Shown here: piece by piece, positions 1 through 8,178 of the stretch
How the letters are laid out: every line of letters begins with the position of its first letter
How positions within the stretch are numbered: position 1 is the first letter of the stretch
IMG/VR virus record: IMGVR_UViG_3300036770_008166
Coordinates: 1-64,000 of that record
DNA length: 64,000 nt
Origin: a virus
Reading direction: 5' to 3' (one strand)
Position numbers and translations under genes: made by a program
The notes under the pieces: model-generated
Told to the model about the DNA's origin: nothing
What the model saw: the letters and a program-made list of their open reading frames with translations, nothing else
Database searches by the model: none

Positions 1-1
1 A

Positions 2-118
2 CAGATAGCAGATCGTTATCCAGGCCGGGCGGTATGGATAGAGGTCTCCGAGGATGGCGAGAATGGTTGCCTGATCCGATATGAAACCCACCGCCCAAAT
101 CTTTCCGTCAACATCTAA
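2..118 (+). CDS. C-terminal fragment of a hypothetical protein
   Basis: An open frame enters from the left window edge and ends at TAA 116-118, leaving 38 visible residues (ending NLSVNI). Composition and spacing (12 nt to the next ATG) match the downstream genes, so it is probably the 3' end of a real gene of the same operon. No function can be assigned from the fragment. Confidence 0.5.
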   Translation, partial: QIADRYPGRAVWIEVSEDGENGCLIRYETHRPNLSVNI

Positions 119-130
119 AAGGACAGCGAC

Positions 131-343
131 ATGGGCAAGCCCACGTTCAAACCCAACCCTCGAATCACAGCGATCTTTGATGATCTTGAGCAGTTCTTAG
201 GATTCTGTCAAGATTTTGGTTATAGATTCAACGAAGCAGATCTCTACAACTGGAAATCCTATGCCTACCAGCAATTTAACAAGCACCTGCAAGGCAAGTT
301 CGCCAAGGACATGTGGGCTCTAGACAGCCGTAGGAGTCGTTGA
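131..343 (+). CDS. Small hypothetical protein, 70 aa
   Basis: ATG at 131 is preceded by AAAGGACAG, an acceptable ribosome binding site. The protein is soluble with many aromatics (FGYRF, NWKSYAYQQF) and a basic C-terminus. It ends in TGA that overlaps the start of the glycosyltransferase by one base (TGATG), so the two are probably translationally coupled. No recognised domain; it may be an accessory of the sugar genes that follow. Confidence 0.55.
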   Translation: MGKPTFKPNPRITAIFDDLEQFLGFCQDFGYRFNEADLYNWKSYAYQQFNKHLQGKFAKDMWALDSRRSR

Positions 344-1554
344 TGCGCAGACTTTACTACATGGGGCTGGAGTCTTATGAAGCCCGCTACACTCTCCAAC
401 TCACAGAATGGAACCGGTGTGTATTTGACCGGCGTGGATTAGATGTGAGATATGTTCCTGGGCTGAATCTTGACAACAGCAAGAAGATCTCTGTGGGACA
501 GGTCCTAGACGCGCATGGTCGAAGCTACTTCGCCATGAGCCAGATGATGAACCTTGTGAGACTCATGCAACAAGGAGAAGTCACTAGCGAAGATGTTGTG
601 TACTTCGAAGACATGTTCCAGCCCGGTATCGAGAGCTTGCCCTATATTCTTGATCAAGTGCCTGCCAATCTCCGGCCTCGCATTTTCGTCCGCTGTCTTG
701 CTCAAGCCATTGACCCTGATGATTTCGTGCATGTTTGGGGCATGGCGTCGTGGATGTCAACTTATGAAAAGATGGTGAATCAGATTCCAGGTGTGACAGT
801 GCTGGCCACCAACGAAGAGATGGTAGCCCATATGCGTATCGCGGGTTGGACTGCTCCCATCTACAACATCTCAGGCTTGGCGTTTGGCAAGGAGGAAGTG
901 CTGGAGCGCGTGGGCGGTCGTGAAAAGATTCGACCATTTGCCGATCGAAAGATGCGTGTAGCCTTTGCTGCCAGATTCGATCAGGAGAAACAACCGGGCT
1001 TTTTCATGGATCTGATCGAGATGTATCGTAATCAAGGACGACATCGAGATCATATCGAATTCGCTATCTTCCAGGGTGGGCCATTGCGATCCAATAATCC
1101 CGACTATGTAGATCAAGCCCGCACACTGGCCGATCTAGGTGCCCTTTCTATCTACGACAATCTAACAAAAAATGATTACTATGCTCTGCTCAATGATACT
1201 CGCGTGCTCTTTAATTGCGCCCTTCAAGATTGGGTTTCCAACACAGTCAGCGAAGCAGACGCTCTTGGGTGTAATGTTCTATACCCTGCTTATCGGTCTT
1301 TCCCTGAGACTTTTGCTAATGACCCTAACCGACTTTATGTTCCTTGGTCTATAGATGATGCATTCACCAAACTGGAACTTTTGCTGGACGAGCCACATCA
1401 CAACATGGGCCTGATCTCTGATTGGAACGATGGCACTATCGATCGCATCGTTGACATCATCACAGGGCAAGGTGAACAGTGGAATCGGTCTGGCAATCGC
1501 TACAGAGACCATGTGCCAACACCTAAGTACCACGTAATTAAAATCGAGGAGTAA
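343..1554 (+). CDS. GT-B type glycosyltransferase
   Basis: A 403-aa protein with the layout of a group-1 (GT-B) glycosyltransferase: an N-terminal acceptor half, then a Rossmann-like donor half. The donor half starts near residue 202 with VAFAARFDQEKQPGFF, the usual strand plus E-K of GT4-type enzymes, and a donor-site helix lies at about 289-315 (SNTVSEADALGC). I chose the ATG at 343 overlapping the previous stop over a TTG one codon earlier. It is followed after 2 nt by galE and then a DegT-like gene, so it likely transfers a hexose in phage or host surface glycan assembly. Substrate is unknown. Confidence 0.7.
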   Translation: MRRLYYMGLESYEARYTLQLTEWNRCVFDRRGLDVRYVPGLNLDNSKKISVGQVLDAHGRSYFAMSQMMNLVRLMQQGEVTSEDVVYFEDMFQPGIESLPYILDQVPANLRPRIFVRCLAQAIDPDDFVHVWGMASWMSTYEKMVNQIPGVTVLATNEEMVAHMRIAGWTAPIYNISGLAFGKEEVLERVGGREKIRPFADRKMRVAFAARFDQEKQPGFFMDLIEMYRNQGRHRDHIEFAIFQGGPLRSNNPDYVDQARTLADLGALSIYDNLTKNDYYALLNDTRVLFNCALQDWVSNTVSEADALGCNVLYPAYRSFPETFANDPNRLYVPWSIDDAFTKLELLLDEPHHNMGLISDWNDGTIDRIVDIITGQGEQWNRSGNRYRDHVPTPKYHVIKIEE

Positions 1555-1556
1555 GC

Positions 1557-2510
1557 ATGAAAAACTGCGTGTTGGTCACAGGTGCAGCCGGATACATCGG
1601 CGGCCAGACCATGCTGGCCTTGAGAGATCAGGGATTCAAAGTAATCGCAGTAGACACACGTCCCTTGCCACAGCATCTAAGATCAGTTGCAGATCGATTC
1701 CTGCAAGAAGATTTTGCCAATACCTATGCGCTGGATCAGATACGCGATCAAAACCCGCAGGCCATAGTGCATTGTGCAGGTACCAGCCTGGTTGGTCCCA
1801 GCGTGACCAACCCTGAACTTTACTTCCGCAACAACTTTGTCAAGACCAAGACCTTGCTGGATTACTTGGTAAAGAATCGCATCCGGAGCCGTGTGATCTT
1901 TTCATCATCGGCCGCCACTTATGGCAATCCTGTGATGACTCCCTGTAGCGAACAAGATCCCACCATGCCGGTAAGTCCCTACGGTGAAAGCAAGCTCATG
2001 ATAGAGATGATGCTGAGATCCTATCAGCAGGCCTATGGCATCGACTATGTGGCTTTTCGTTATTTCAATGCCTGCGGAGCAGATCCTCAGGTACGACATG
2101 GCCAGGAGCCCAATGCCACACACATCATTGCCCGAGTGCTAGAAAGCATACGCGACAACAAACCCTTCACTCTTTATGGTGACACCTATGCCACACCAGA
2201 TGGTACCTGTGTGCGTGATTACGTGCATGTGGCTGATATCGCTCGAGCACATGTGATGGCGGTGGATCGCACAGTACCTTCCAGTGTGTACAATCTGGGC
2301 ACCAGCAACGGTGCCAGCAATCGAGAGATCATCGCCATGGCCGAACGAGTCACTGGTAAGGCAGTGGATATCCGGGTGGGTGCTATACGAGCAGGAGATC
2401 CTGCTGTGCTTACCGCATCGGCGTCCTTGTTCAACAATACTACCACTTGGGTGCCACAGTACGATCTCGAAGAGATGGTACAACATGCCTGGGCATGGTA
2501 TGTTCGATAA
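1557..2510 (+). CDS. galE: UDP-glucose 4-epimerase-like extended SDR
   Basis: A 317-aa extended short-chain dehydrogenase. It has the NAD-binding glycine motif GAAGYIG at residues 9-15, the FSSSAATYG strand with the catalytic Ser/Thr near 120, and the YGESK Tyr-x3-Lys pair near 142-146. RYFNACGADP and the CVRDYVHVADIA segment are typical of GalE. It should interconvert UDP-glucose and UDP-galactose or the N-acetyl forms. RBS GAGGAGTAAGC lies just before the ATG. Flanking glycosyltransferase and DegT-like genes suggest it feeds nucleotide sugars to them. Confidence 0.85.
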   Translation: MKNCVLVTGAAGYIGGQTMLALRDQGFKVIAVDTRPLPQHLRSVADRFLQEDFANTYALDQIRDQNPQAIVHCAGTSLVGPSVTNPELYFRNNFVKTKTLLDYLVKNRIRSRVIFSSSAATYGNPVMTPCSEQDPTMPVSPYGESKLMIEMMLRSYQQAYGIDYVAFRYFNACGADPQVRHGQEPNATHIIARVLESIRDNKPFTLYGDTYATPDGTCVRDYVHVADIARAHVMAVDRTVPSSVYNLGTSNGASNREIIAMAERVTGKAVDIRVGAIRAGDPAVLTASASLFNNTTTWVPQYDLEEMVQHAWAWYVR

Positions 2511-3078
2511 GATCTCGGAATTCGAAGTAGCATTAGCAGCCTATACCGGCGCTCCTTATGCCATAATGACCGACTGCTGCACTCATGCCATTGAGCTGTG
2601 TCTGCGGCATGAACGATCAAACTGGGTATCTTTTACGGCTCATACCTATCTCAGTATTCCAATGCTGATGCATAAACTGGGTATCAAATATGATTTGGTA
2701 GACGAAGACTGGTGTGGAGAATATCGATTCCACAACAGCCGTGTATGGGATTCAGCACGTAGGCTCGAACGTGATATGTATCGCGCTGGCATGATGCAGT
2801 GCCTAAGTTTTGGTCATGGAAAGCCTTTACATGTAGGCCGTGGTGGTGCTATACTGCTAGATGATGTTGATGCTTACAGGATCATATTGGCGCAGAGATA
2901 TGATGGCCGTAATCTCAAAATCTCACCGTGGCAGGATCAGAAAGTTTTTCGAGTGGGTTATCATTACCGACCTACCATAGAAGAAGCAGTCAAAGCACTA
3001 GAATTGCTCGATAGTGTTGATGAACGACCTAAATATGTTTCATATCCGGATCTAAGGCAAATCCGGATCATTGATTGA
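2500..3078 (+). CDS. Half-length DegT/DnrJ/EryC1-like PLP aminotransferase
   Basis: A 192-aa protein resembling only the N-terminal large-domain part of DegT sugar aminotransferases, which are usually 370-400 aa. It opens with the typical helix (ISEFEVALAAYTGAPYA), then a cofactor-site strand (MTDCCTHAIELC). At about residue 107 a Lys in SFGHGKPLHVGRGGAI sits where the PLP-binding Lys belongs. The C-terminal substrate domain is absent. ATG 2500 overlaps the galE stop; ATG 2485 is an alternative start. It could be a minimal aminotransferase or a binding remnant; fold assignment fairly sure, activity unsure. Confidence 0.6.
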   Translation: MFDKISEFEVALAAYTGAPYAIMTDCCTHAIELCLRHERSNWVSFTAHTYLSIPMLMHKLGIKYDLVDEDWCGEYRFHNSRVWDSARRLERDMYRAGMMQCLSFGHGKPLHVGRGGAILLDDVDAYRIILAQRYDGRNLKISPWQDQKVFRVGYHYRPTIEEAVKALELLDSVDERPKYVSYPDLRQIRIID

Positions 3079-3112
3079 TGGCGATCCACCGCCCTAACTC
3101 GGAGAACGATGA

Positions 3113-3847
3113 ATGATAGCAAAATTTAACGAATACGCACAGACAAAAGAAAACAAAGGCACTTACCTCAGTGATGCCATCCGGCAGAACATGCGAAGCC
3201 AAGGCAAGCGGTTCTGGGCCGGCGACAACATCTCGGACTATGTGTATCCGGAGATGAAAAAAGTGCTCATCGACGAAGCCACCGAAGCGTTTGAACTGGT
3301 GCTGGATCGGCTCTTGATCGATCGTGAAACCGATCCCAACAGCAAGGGCACCGCCCGGCGCCTTGCCAAGATGTACTTCAACGAAATCATGGAGGGTAGA
3401 TATGAACCAGCACCCGACTGCACAGCGTTTCCTAACGACAGCGAGGACCGCTACACAGGCATGCTTGTGGTTCGCAGTGAAATTCGCAGTATGTGTAGTC
3501 ATCATCACCAACCCGTTGTTGGCGTTGCTTATATTGGCATTCTGGCTGCAGAAAAACTGATTGGGCTGAGCAAATACACACGCATCGCACAATGGTGCAG
3601 CCGGCGTGGTACGCTACAGGAAGAACTCTGCAATGACATCGCGCGTGAAATCATGCGGGCCACTGATAGCAAAGATGTTGGTGTGTATATCCAGGCCACG
3701 CATGGCTGTTGCGAGAATCGCGGCATCATGGCCCACTCCAGCCTCACACAGACCACCGTGCTACATGGTGCGTTCCGCACAGACCCTGCGGTGAAAAAAG
3801 AATTCATCGACAACATCAAACTCCAGCAAGATTTTGCTCCCAGATAA
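3113..3847 (+). CDS. folE: GTP cyclohydrolase I
   Basis: A 244-aa T-fold enzyme converting GTP to dihydroneopterin triphosphate, the first step to folate and to preQ0 (7-deazaguanine). The zinc site is visible: Cys127 and the His run in MCSHHHQP, with the second Cys in GCCENRG (about 198-199). The N-terminal ~60 aa are longer than in many FolE proteins. RBS CGGAG precedes two ATGs; the first (3109) opens only six codons, so 3113 is the start. With queD and queE downstream it likely serves 7-deazaguanine synthesis rather than folate. Confidence 0.9.
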   Translation: MIAKFNEYAQTKENKGTYLSDAIRQNMRSQGKRFWAGDNISDYVYPEMKKVLIDEATEAFELVLDRLLIDRETDPNSKGTARRLAKMYFNEIMEGRYEPAPDCTAFPNDSEDRYTGMLVVRSEIRSMCSHHHQPVVGVAYIGILAAEKLIGLSKYTRIAQWCSRRGTLQEELCNDIAREIMRATDSKDVGVYIQATHGCCENRGIMAHSSLTQTTVLHGAFRTDPAVKKEFIDNIKLQQDFAPR

Positions 3848-4272
3848 TGCCCGAACCACGCGACCAGTTTCTCAAACACTACAGCCTAAATCAGGCCCAA
3901 CTAGAAGGTGTGGCACCTTGGGATGATCTCGAATTCAATCTCAATGGTATCCGGGTGTTCCGAGATCGTTATCCTGTGACACCCGGACATCTCTTGTTCG
4001 TGCCTGAATACGATGCCATCGACAACATCACAGAAGCATTCCGTATGGCCCTGATCCGCGGCACTGCCATGGTCAGGCGCGGTGATTGCGATGCCTTCAA
4101 CATCGGCATCAACATGGGCCCAGAGGCTGGCCAGACCGTGATGTATCCACACATTCACCTCATCCCCCGACGTGCAGGCGATGTAGAGGATCCTGTGGGC
4201 GGTGTGCGAGCTACGATTCCCGGCCAGGCCAATTACAAGAAACCCGAGTATAAAAACCCTACAGATAAATAA
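3847..4272 (+). CDS. HIT-family nucleotide hydrolase/transferase
   Basis: A 141-aa HIT-domain protein. The signature region near residues 100-107 reads YPHIHLIPRR, so two of the three histidines of the H-x-H-x-H motif are kept and the first is Tyr. The preceding GPEAGQTV and the TPGHLLFVP strand are typical. Family members hydrolyse or transfer nucleotide monophosphates through the middle His. The start overlaps the folE stop (TAATG). Its place between folE and queD suggests nucleotide metabolism; the substrate cannot be told. Confidence 0.8.
   Translation: MPEPRDQFLKHYSLNQAQLEGVAPWDDLEFNLNGIRVFRDRYPVTPGHLLFVPEYDAIDNITEAFRMALIRGTAMVRRGDCDAFNIGINMGPEAGQTVMYPHIHLIPRRAGDVEDPVGGVRATIPGQANYKKPEYKNPTDK
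4264..4271 (+). promoter_or_regulatory. Possible T4-like late promoter element (GATAAATA)
   Basis: GATAAATA overlaps the stop codon of the HIT gene, 73 nt before queD, in one of the few gaps of the region. It resembles the NATAAATA late -10 box of T4-like phages. A similar box is at 14431. With an 8-nt motif chance occurrence is quite possible. Confidence 0.25.
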
Positions 4273-4343
4273 TGCGTCAAGTGGACTCCGGCATTCATCC
4301 CACTCTAAAAATTCTGCATGTCTTGCTAACATAGGAGACAAAA

Positions 4344-4874
4344 ATGGCAATGTACGTTTCAACTAAAACTTATGGCACAGATCGTGGACTTTCATGCTGT
4401 TTCCGTCAATGGCGTAGCACTCACAGTCATTGCAGCCTATTGCATGGTTATAGCATTGGCATCCGTCTCGTATTTGAGTCTAGTACCCTTGATGATCGCA
4501 ATTGGGTTATGGACTTCGGCGGATTGAAGGCCTTCAAAGACTGGGCAGATCACATGTTTGATCACACCCTGATCATAGCCAAAGACGATCCTCATCTCCC
4601 CATGTTCCTCAAGATGGCCGAACTGGGCCTGCAGGATCAGGGCGGTGTGTGTGATCTCAGACTGGTAGAGGCGGTAGGCTGCGAAAAGTTTGCAGAACTG
4701 GCATACAATGTCATGAACGACATATTAGAAACGTATCAGCGCGGCGAAGAATGGCATCACATCGGACTCGATAGGAAGAGTTATGATGCTCGATATCCAG
4801 TAGGTCAAGGTGTGCGCCTGCGTTCCGCGGAAGTTTTTGAACATGAAGGAAATTCTGCTATCTATGAAGGCTGA
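4344..4874 (+). CDS. queD: 6-carboxy-5,6,7,8-tetrahydropterin synthase (QueD/PTPS family)
   Basis: A 176-aa T-fold protein converting dihydroneopterin triphosphate to carboxytetrahydropterin in preQ0 synthesis. The active-site block near residues 19-36 (CCFRQWRS, then HSHC and LHGY) follows the FRQWRA subgroup, where the last His of the usual LHGH is Tyr. MDFGGLK and the FDHT motif, and a late Glu (SAEVFEHEG), are also present. RBS TAGGAGAC is 7 nt before ATG 4344. It works between folE (upstream) and queE (8179). Confidence 0.85.
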   Translation: MAMYVSTKTYGTDRGLSCCFRQWRSTHSHCSLLHGYSIGIRLVFESSTLDDRNWVMDFGGLKAFKDWADHMFDHTLIIAKDDPHLPMFLKMAELGLQDQGGVCDLRLVEAVGCEKFAELAYNVMNDILETYQRGEEWHHIGLDRKSYDARYPVGQGVRLRSAEVFEHEGNSAIYEG

Positions 4875-5745
4875 CTCAACTCACAAATATGACATAGCCA
4901 TTTTGTTGGCCACACGAGGTCGTACAGTGGCCCTGGATCGCAGCATCCACAGCATAGTAGATCTAGCAGATGATATCAGCAGAGTGCAGATCATGTTTGC
5001 CCTGGATCGTGATGACGACGTGGGTCAGCATCATTTCCGGCATCACTTGCAGCCATGGATGGCAGATCACAAGGTAAACTACACTGCCATGCTGTTTGAT
5101 CCCATGGGTTATATAAGGTTAAATGTCTACAATAATAAAATGGCTGCACGTTCCGATGCCCGTTGGTTCGTGATCTGGAACGACGACGCCATCATGGAGA
5201 CCCAGGGCTGGGACACGGAGATCATGCGGTACGATGGCGAATTCCGGCTTTTGGCGTTCCATACACATAGAGATCACCCCTATTCAATATTTCCGATCCT
5301 ACCTCGCAAATGGTACGACCTTTTGGGGTATATTTCGCCTCATCAGGCACAGGATGCATGGTTGAGCCAACAGGCCTACATGCTGGACATCTGGCAGCGC
5401 ATACCGGTCAATGTGCTGCACGATCGATTCGATCTCACCGGCAACAACAAAGATCGCACATTCTTGGATCGCGCCATGCTGGAGGGCAGGCCAGCCGATC
5501 CCAACGATTTCCACAGCCGAGCCATGATGGACCTCCGGCACAGAGACTGTGCCAAACTGGCTACCTATATCCGCAACGTGCTGGGTGGCGATGTCACTTT
5601 TTTCCAACGCATCTTTGAAGGCAAGCAGGATCCCTGGCAGAAGCTCAAAGAAAATGATGTGAACAATCAGATGGTGCAGTTTGAAAATCCACATCGCCAT
5701 TTTGGCCAATCCACTGGTGCAGCCAGCAGTGTAAATACTGCATGA
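4864..5745 (+). CDS. GT-A type glycosyltransferase
   Basis: A 293-aa protein that looks like a family-2-type glycosyltransferase: the opening IAILLATRGRTVALDRSIHSI strand-helix is the nucleotide-binding start, and WNDDA near 105-109 supplies the metal-binding D-D pair. The IRLNVYNNKMAARSDARWFVIWND stretch is the usual helix before it. The ATG overlaps the queD stop; an in-frame ATG at 4843 is an alternative. It ends four bases inside the B12-type radical SAM gene. Substrate unknown. Confidence 0.7.
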   Translation: MKADSTHKYDIAILLATRGRTVALDRSIHSIVDLADDISRVQIMFALDRDDDVGQHHFRHHLQPWMADHKVNYTAMLFDPMGYIRLNVYNNKMAARSDARWFVIWNDDAIMETQGWDTEIMRYDGEFRLLAFHTHRDHPYSIFPILPRKWYDLLGYISPHQAQDAWLSQQAYMLDIWQRIPVNVLHDRFDLTGNNKDRTFLDRAMLEGRPADPNDFHSRAMMDLRHRDCAKLATYIRNVLGGDVTFFQRIFEGKQDPWQKLKENDVNNQMVQFENPHRHFGQSTGAASSVNTA

Positions 5746-7751
5746 CCTACAATGTAGCCTGGGTGCAACCAAATTTCCAGCAGGGCCCCAAGGAATTCAA
5801 CGCACACTATCTGCCTTATTCGGCTGGTGTGATCTGGAGCTATGCCGTATCTGATCCTTGGATACGCGACAACTTCCGTTGCACAGACATGATCTGGCGC
5901 CGAGAAGCCATAGAACCTTTGGCCCAACGCCTGGCTCAGAATGATATCTGCACGTTCAGTACCTATGTGTGGAACCATCAATACAACTACAACCTGGCAC
6001 GCCGCATCAAGGAGCTCAATCCAGAGTGCATGATCATATTTGGTGGGCCTGAGCCCGCCATCACGGATCCTGACATATTCCGCAAGGAACCCTACATGGA
6101 TCTCATCATCTGCTTCGAAGGTGAGATCACATATCGTAATGTGTTGCTACGATATGAAACACGCGATTGGGAGAGCCTGCCTGGGCTCCTGATCAATCGC
6201 GATGGCGAGGCTGTAAAAACCGAAGATGCCAAACGCATCGAAAGCCTGGCCGAAATCCCCAGTCCCTATCTCACCGGAGTATTCGACGAGATCATAGCCG
6301 CCAATCCCGACGTAGAATGGAACGGCACCCTGGAAACCAATCGTGGTTGTCCTTTCGCCTGTACCTTCTGCGACTGGGGCAGCCTCACCTACAACAAGGT
6401 TAAGCACTTTGGGCTGGAGCGAGTGTTTGATGAACTGGAATGGATGGCGCAGCATCGTTGCGGTTTCATAAGCATTACCGATGCCAACTTCGGCATGTTT
6501 CCCGAGCGTGACAACATGATCGCGGACAAGATCATCGAGATACAGGAACGCTATGGTTATCCCAAGACCTTTAGCGTGGCCTGGGCCAAGAATCAAAAAC
6601 GCGAAGTGGTGGACATCGTCAAAAAACTCTTAGACGCCCCCGGGTTCAACCAGGGTCTCACCCTGAGCGTGCAGAGCTTGGATGTGGATGTGCTTGAGAA
6701 CATCCGCAGAAAGAACATGGAGATGAACAAGCTGGAAGAAGTGTTTGAGCTATGCGAACAGCGCAACATTCCTACCTATACCGAACTGATCCTGGGTCTG
6801 CCTGGAGAAACCTTGACCAGTTGGAAAGAAAACTTTTGGCGCCTGTTCCGCATGGGCAATCACACTGGGCTAACTGTGTTCCAGGCACAACTGTTGGAAA
6901 ATGCTGAAATGAATCTGCTGCAGAAAAAACTGTACCAGATCAAAGGACAGAGAGTCACAGATTATTTTTCCGGCAGCTACTCAAACGAACACATCGAAGA
7001 AGGCATCGACATCATTGTCAGCACCAAAGATCTTCCGTTTGAGACCATGCTGGATGCGGAAATTTTCTCGTGGTATATCAATACCTTCCACATCAACGGT
7101 GTTAGCACTATCCTAAGCCGTATCGTCTACAAGTATCTCGGCATAGATTATCAAGAATTCTACGAAGATTTGTTTGAATTTCTACAGCACGATGAATGGT
7201 GGCAAAGTGAACAAACAGAAACACGCCAGTATTTTTCAAACTGGATGACCCAGGGGCGCATACATCACCCCAATGTTGGCGGTATTGAAATCCATGGTTG
7301 GAACCTCATTCACCGAACCATACTGAACATGCATGTGGAAAAGAAATACGATCATGTTTTTGATCTGCTGGAACGGTTTGCCTCTCGCTATGATCTTCCA
7401 AAAGATTTGCTTGAGGACGCTATGCGTTTCCAAAGGCACTATCTCATAGCCTACGATCAGAAAAAACAATATCCGATGCAGTTAGATACCCAATTCAATA
7501 TCTGGGAATATCTCACGTTCGATGAAGACTTGACACAGCAGCCTGCTTGTTATATAATGGACTTTCCGGAAGACAAAGACATGAGCTTTCCGAGATTCCT
7601 GGAACTGTTCTATTTTGCACGCAGGAGGAATTTTGGCAAGGCCACAGTGGAAAGATCACACAGTGAAAATCACAAAATTGACATGGCAAGACGTGGAAGG
7701 ACAGGTTCAAGAAATCCTGCGCCAGATGCAACAACAGAGCTGGTTACCTGA
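5742..7751 (+). CDS. B12-binding-type radical SAM enzyme
   Basis: A 669-aa protein with an N-terminal Rossmann-like cobalamin-binding-type domain (FGGPEPAIT near 100; no DxHxxG lower ligand is seen). A radical SAM core follows, with the [4Fe-4S] motif RGCPFACTFC near residues 201-210 and the LGLPGET strand near 350. The C-terminal 250 aa are helical and unassigned. This architecture covers methylases and other hard C-H chemistry acting on peptides, lipids or natural products. ATG overlaps the previous stop by 4 nt. Its end overlaps the phosphoribosyltransferase by over 100 nt. Reaction unknown. Confidence 0.8.
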   Translation: MTYNVAWVQPNFQQGPKEFNAHYLPYSAGVIWSYAVSDPWIRDNFRCTDMIWRREAIEPLAQRLAQNDICTFSTYVWNHQYNYNLARRIKELNPECMIIFGGPEPAITDPDIFRKEPYMDLIICFEGEITYRNVLLRYETRDWESLPGLLINRDGEAVKTEDAKRIESLAEIPSPYLTGVFDEIIAANPDVEWNGTLETNRGCPFACTFCDWGSLTYNKVKHFGLERVFDELEWMAQHRCGFISITDANFGMFPERDNMIADKIIEIQERYGYPKTFSVAWAKNQKREVVDIVKKLLDAPGFNQGLTLSVQSLDVDVLENIRRKNMEMNKLEEVFELCEQRNIPTYTELILGLPGETLTSWKENFWRLFRMGNHTGLTVFQAQLLENAEMNLLQKKLYQIKGQRVTDYFSGSYSNEHIEEGIDIIVSTKDLPFETMLDAEIFSWYINTFHINGVSTILSRIVYKYLGIDYQEFYEDLFEFLQHDEWWQSEQTETRQYFSNWMTQGRIHHPNVGGIEIHGWNLIHRTILNMHVEKKYDHVFDLLERFASRYDLPKDLLEDAMRFQRHYLIAYDQKKQYPMQLDTQFNIWEYLTFDEDLTQQPACYIMDFPEDKDMSFPRFLELFYFARRRNFGKATVERSHSENHKIDMARRGRTGSRNPAPDATTELVT

Positions 7752-8133
7752 CTACATCGTAGGCATCACGCGAGGTGGCCTGGTACCCGCAAATCTCATG
7801 AGCCAGTACCTGCAGATACCCATGCACACACTCCGTGTAAGCCTGCGCGATTCGGTGGAAGGTTGCGAAAGCAATTTTTGGATGCAGGAAGATGCCTGCA
7901 ATCACAAGCGAATCCTGATCGTGGATGACATCAATGATAGCGGTGCTACTTTGAACTGGATCCTCGATGACTGGGGCGCCAAGGTACCGTGGAATCGCTC
8001 AGTGCGAGTGGCAGTGCTGTACGACAACGAATCAAGTGATTCTAGAATCACTCCGGACTTTTCGGCTGTGACCATCAACAAAGCCGATGTAGATGAATGG
8101 ATAGACTTTCCCTGGGAATCATGGTGGCATTGA
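7633..8133 (+). CDS. Purine-type phosphoribosyltransferase
   Basis: A 166-aa type I phosphoribosyltransferase. ILIVDDINDSGAT (about 93-105) is the PRPP-binding loop, and YIVGITRGGLVPANLMS carries the early G-G loop of Gpt-like enzymes. The best start is TTG 7633, four bases after a perfect AGGAGG; GTG 7663 is the alternative. Either lies inside the upstream radical SAM gene (119-nt overlap). It probably joins a purine-like base to PRPP; a link to the deazaguanine genes is possible but unproven. Confidence 0.75.
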   Translation: MARPQWKDHTVKITKLTWQDVEGQVQEILRQMQQQSWLPDYIVGITRGGLVPANLMSQYLQIPMHTLRVSLRDSVEGCESNFWMQEDACNHKRILIVDDINDSGATLNWILDDWGAKVPWNRSVRVAVLYDNESSDSRITPDFSAVTINKADVDEWIDFPWESWWH

Positions 8134-8178
8134 TGCCCGGTGCGTGTGTAGTAAAACTTCAAAATTTGTGAGAACAAA

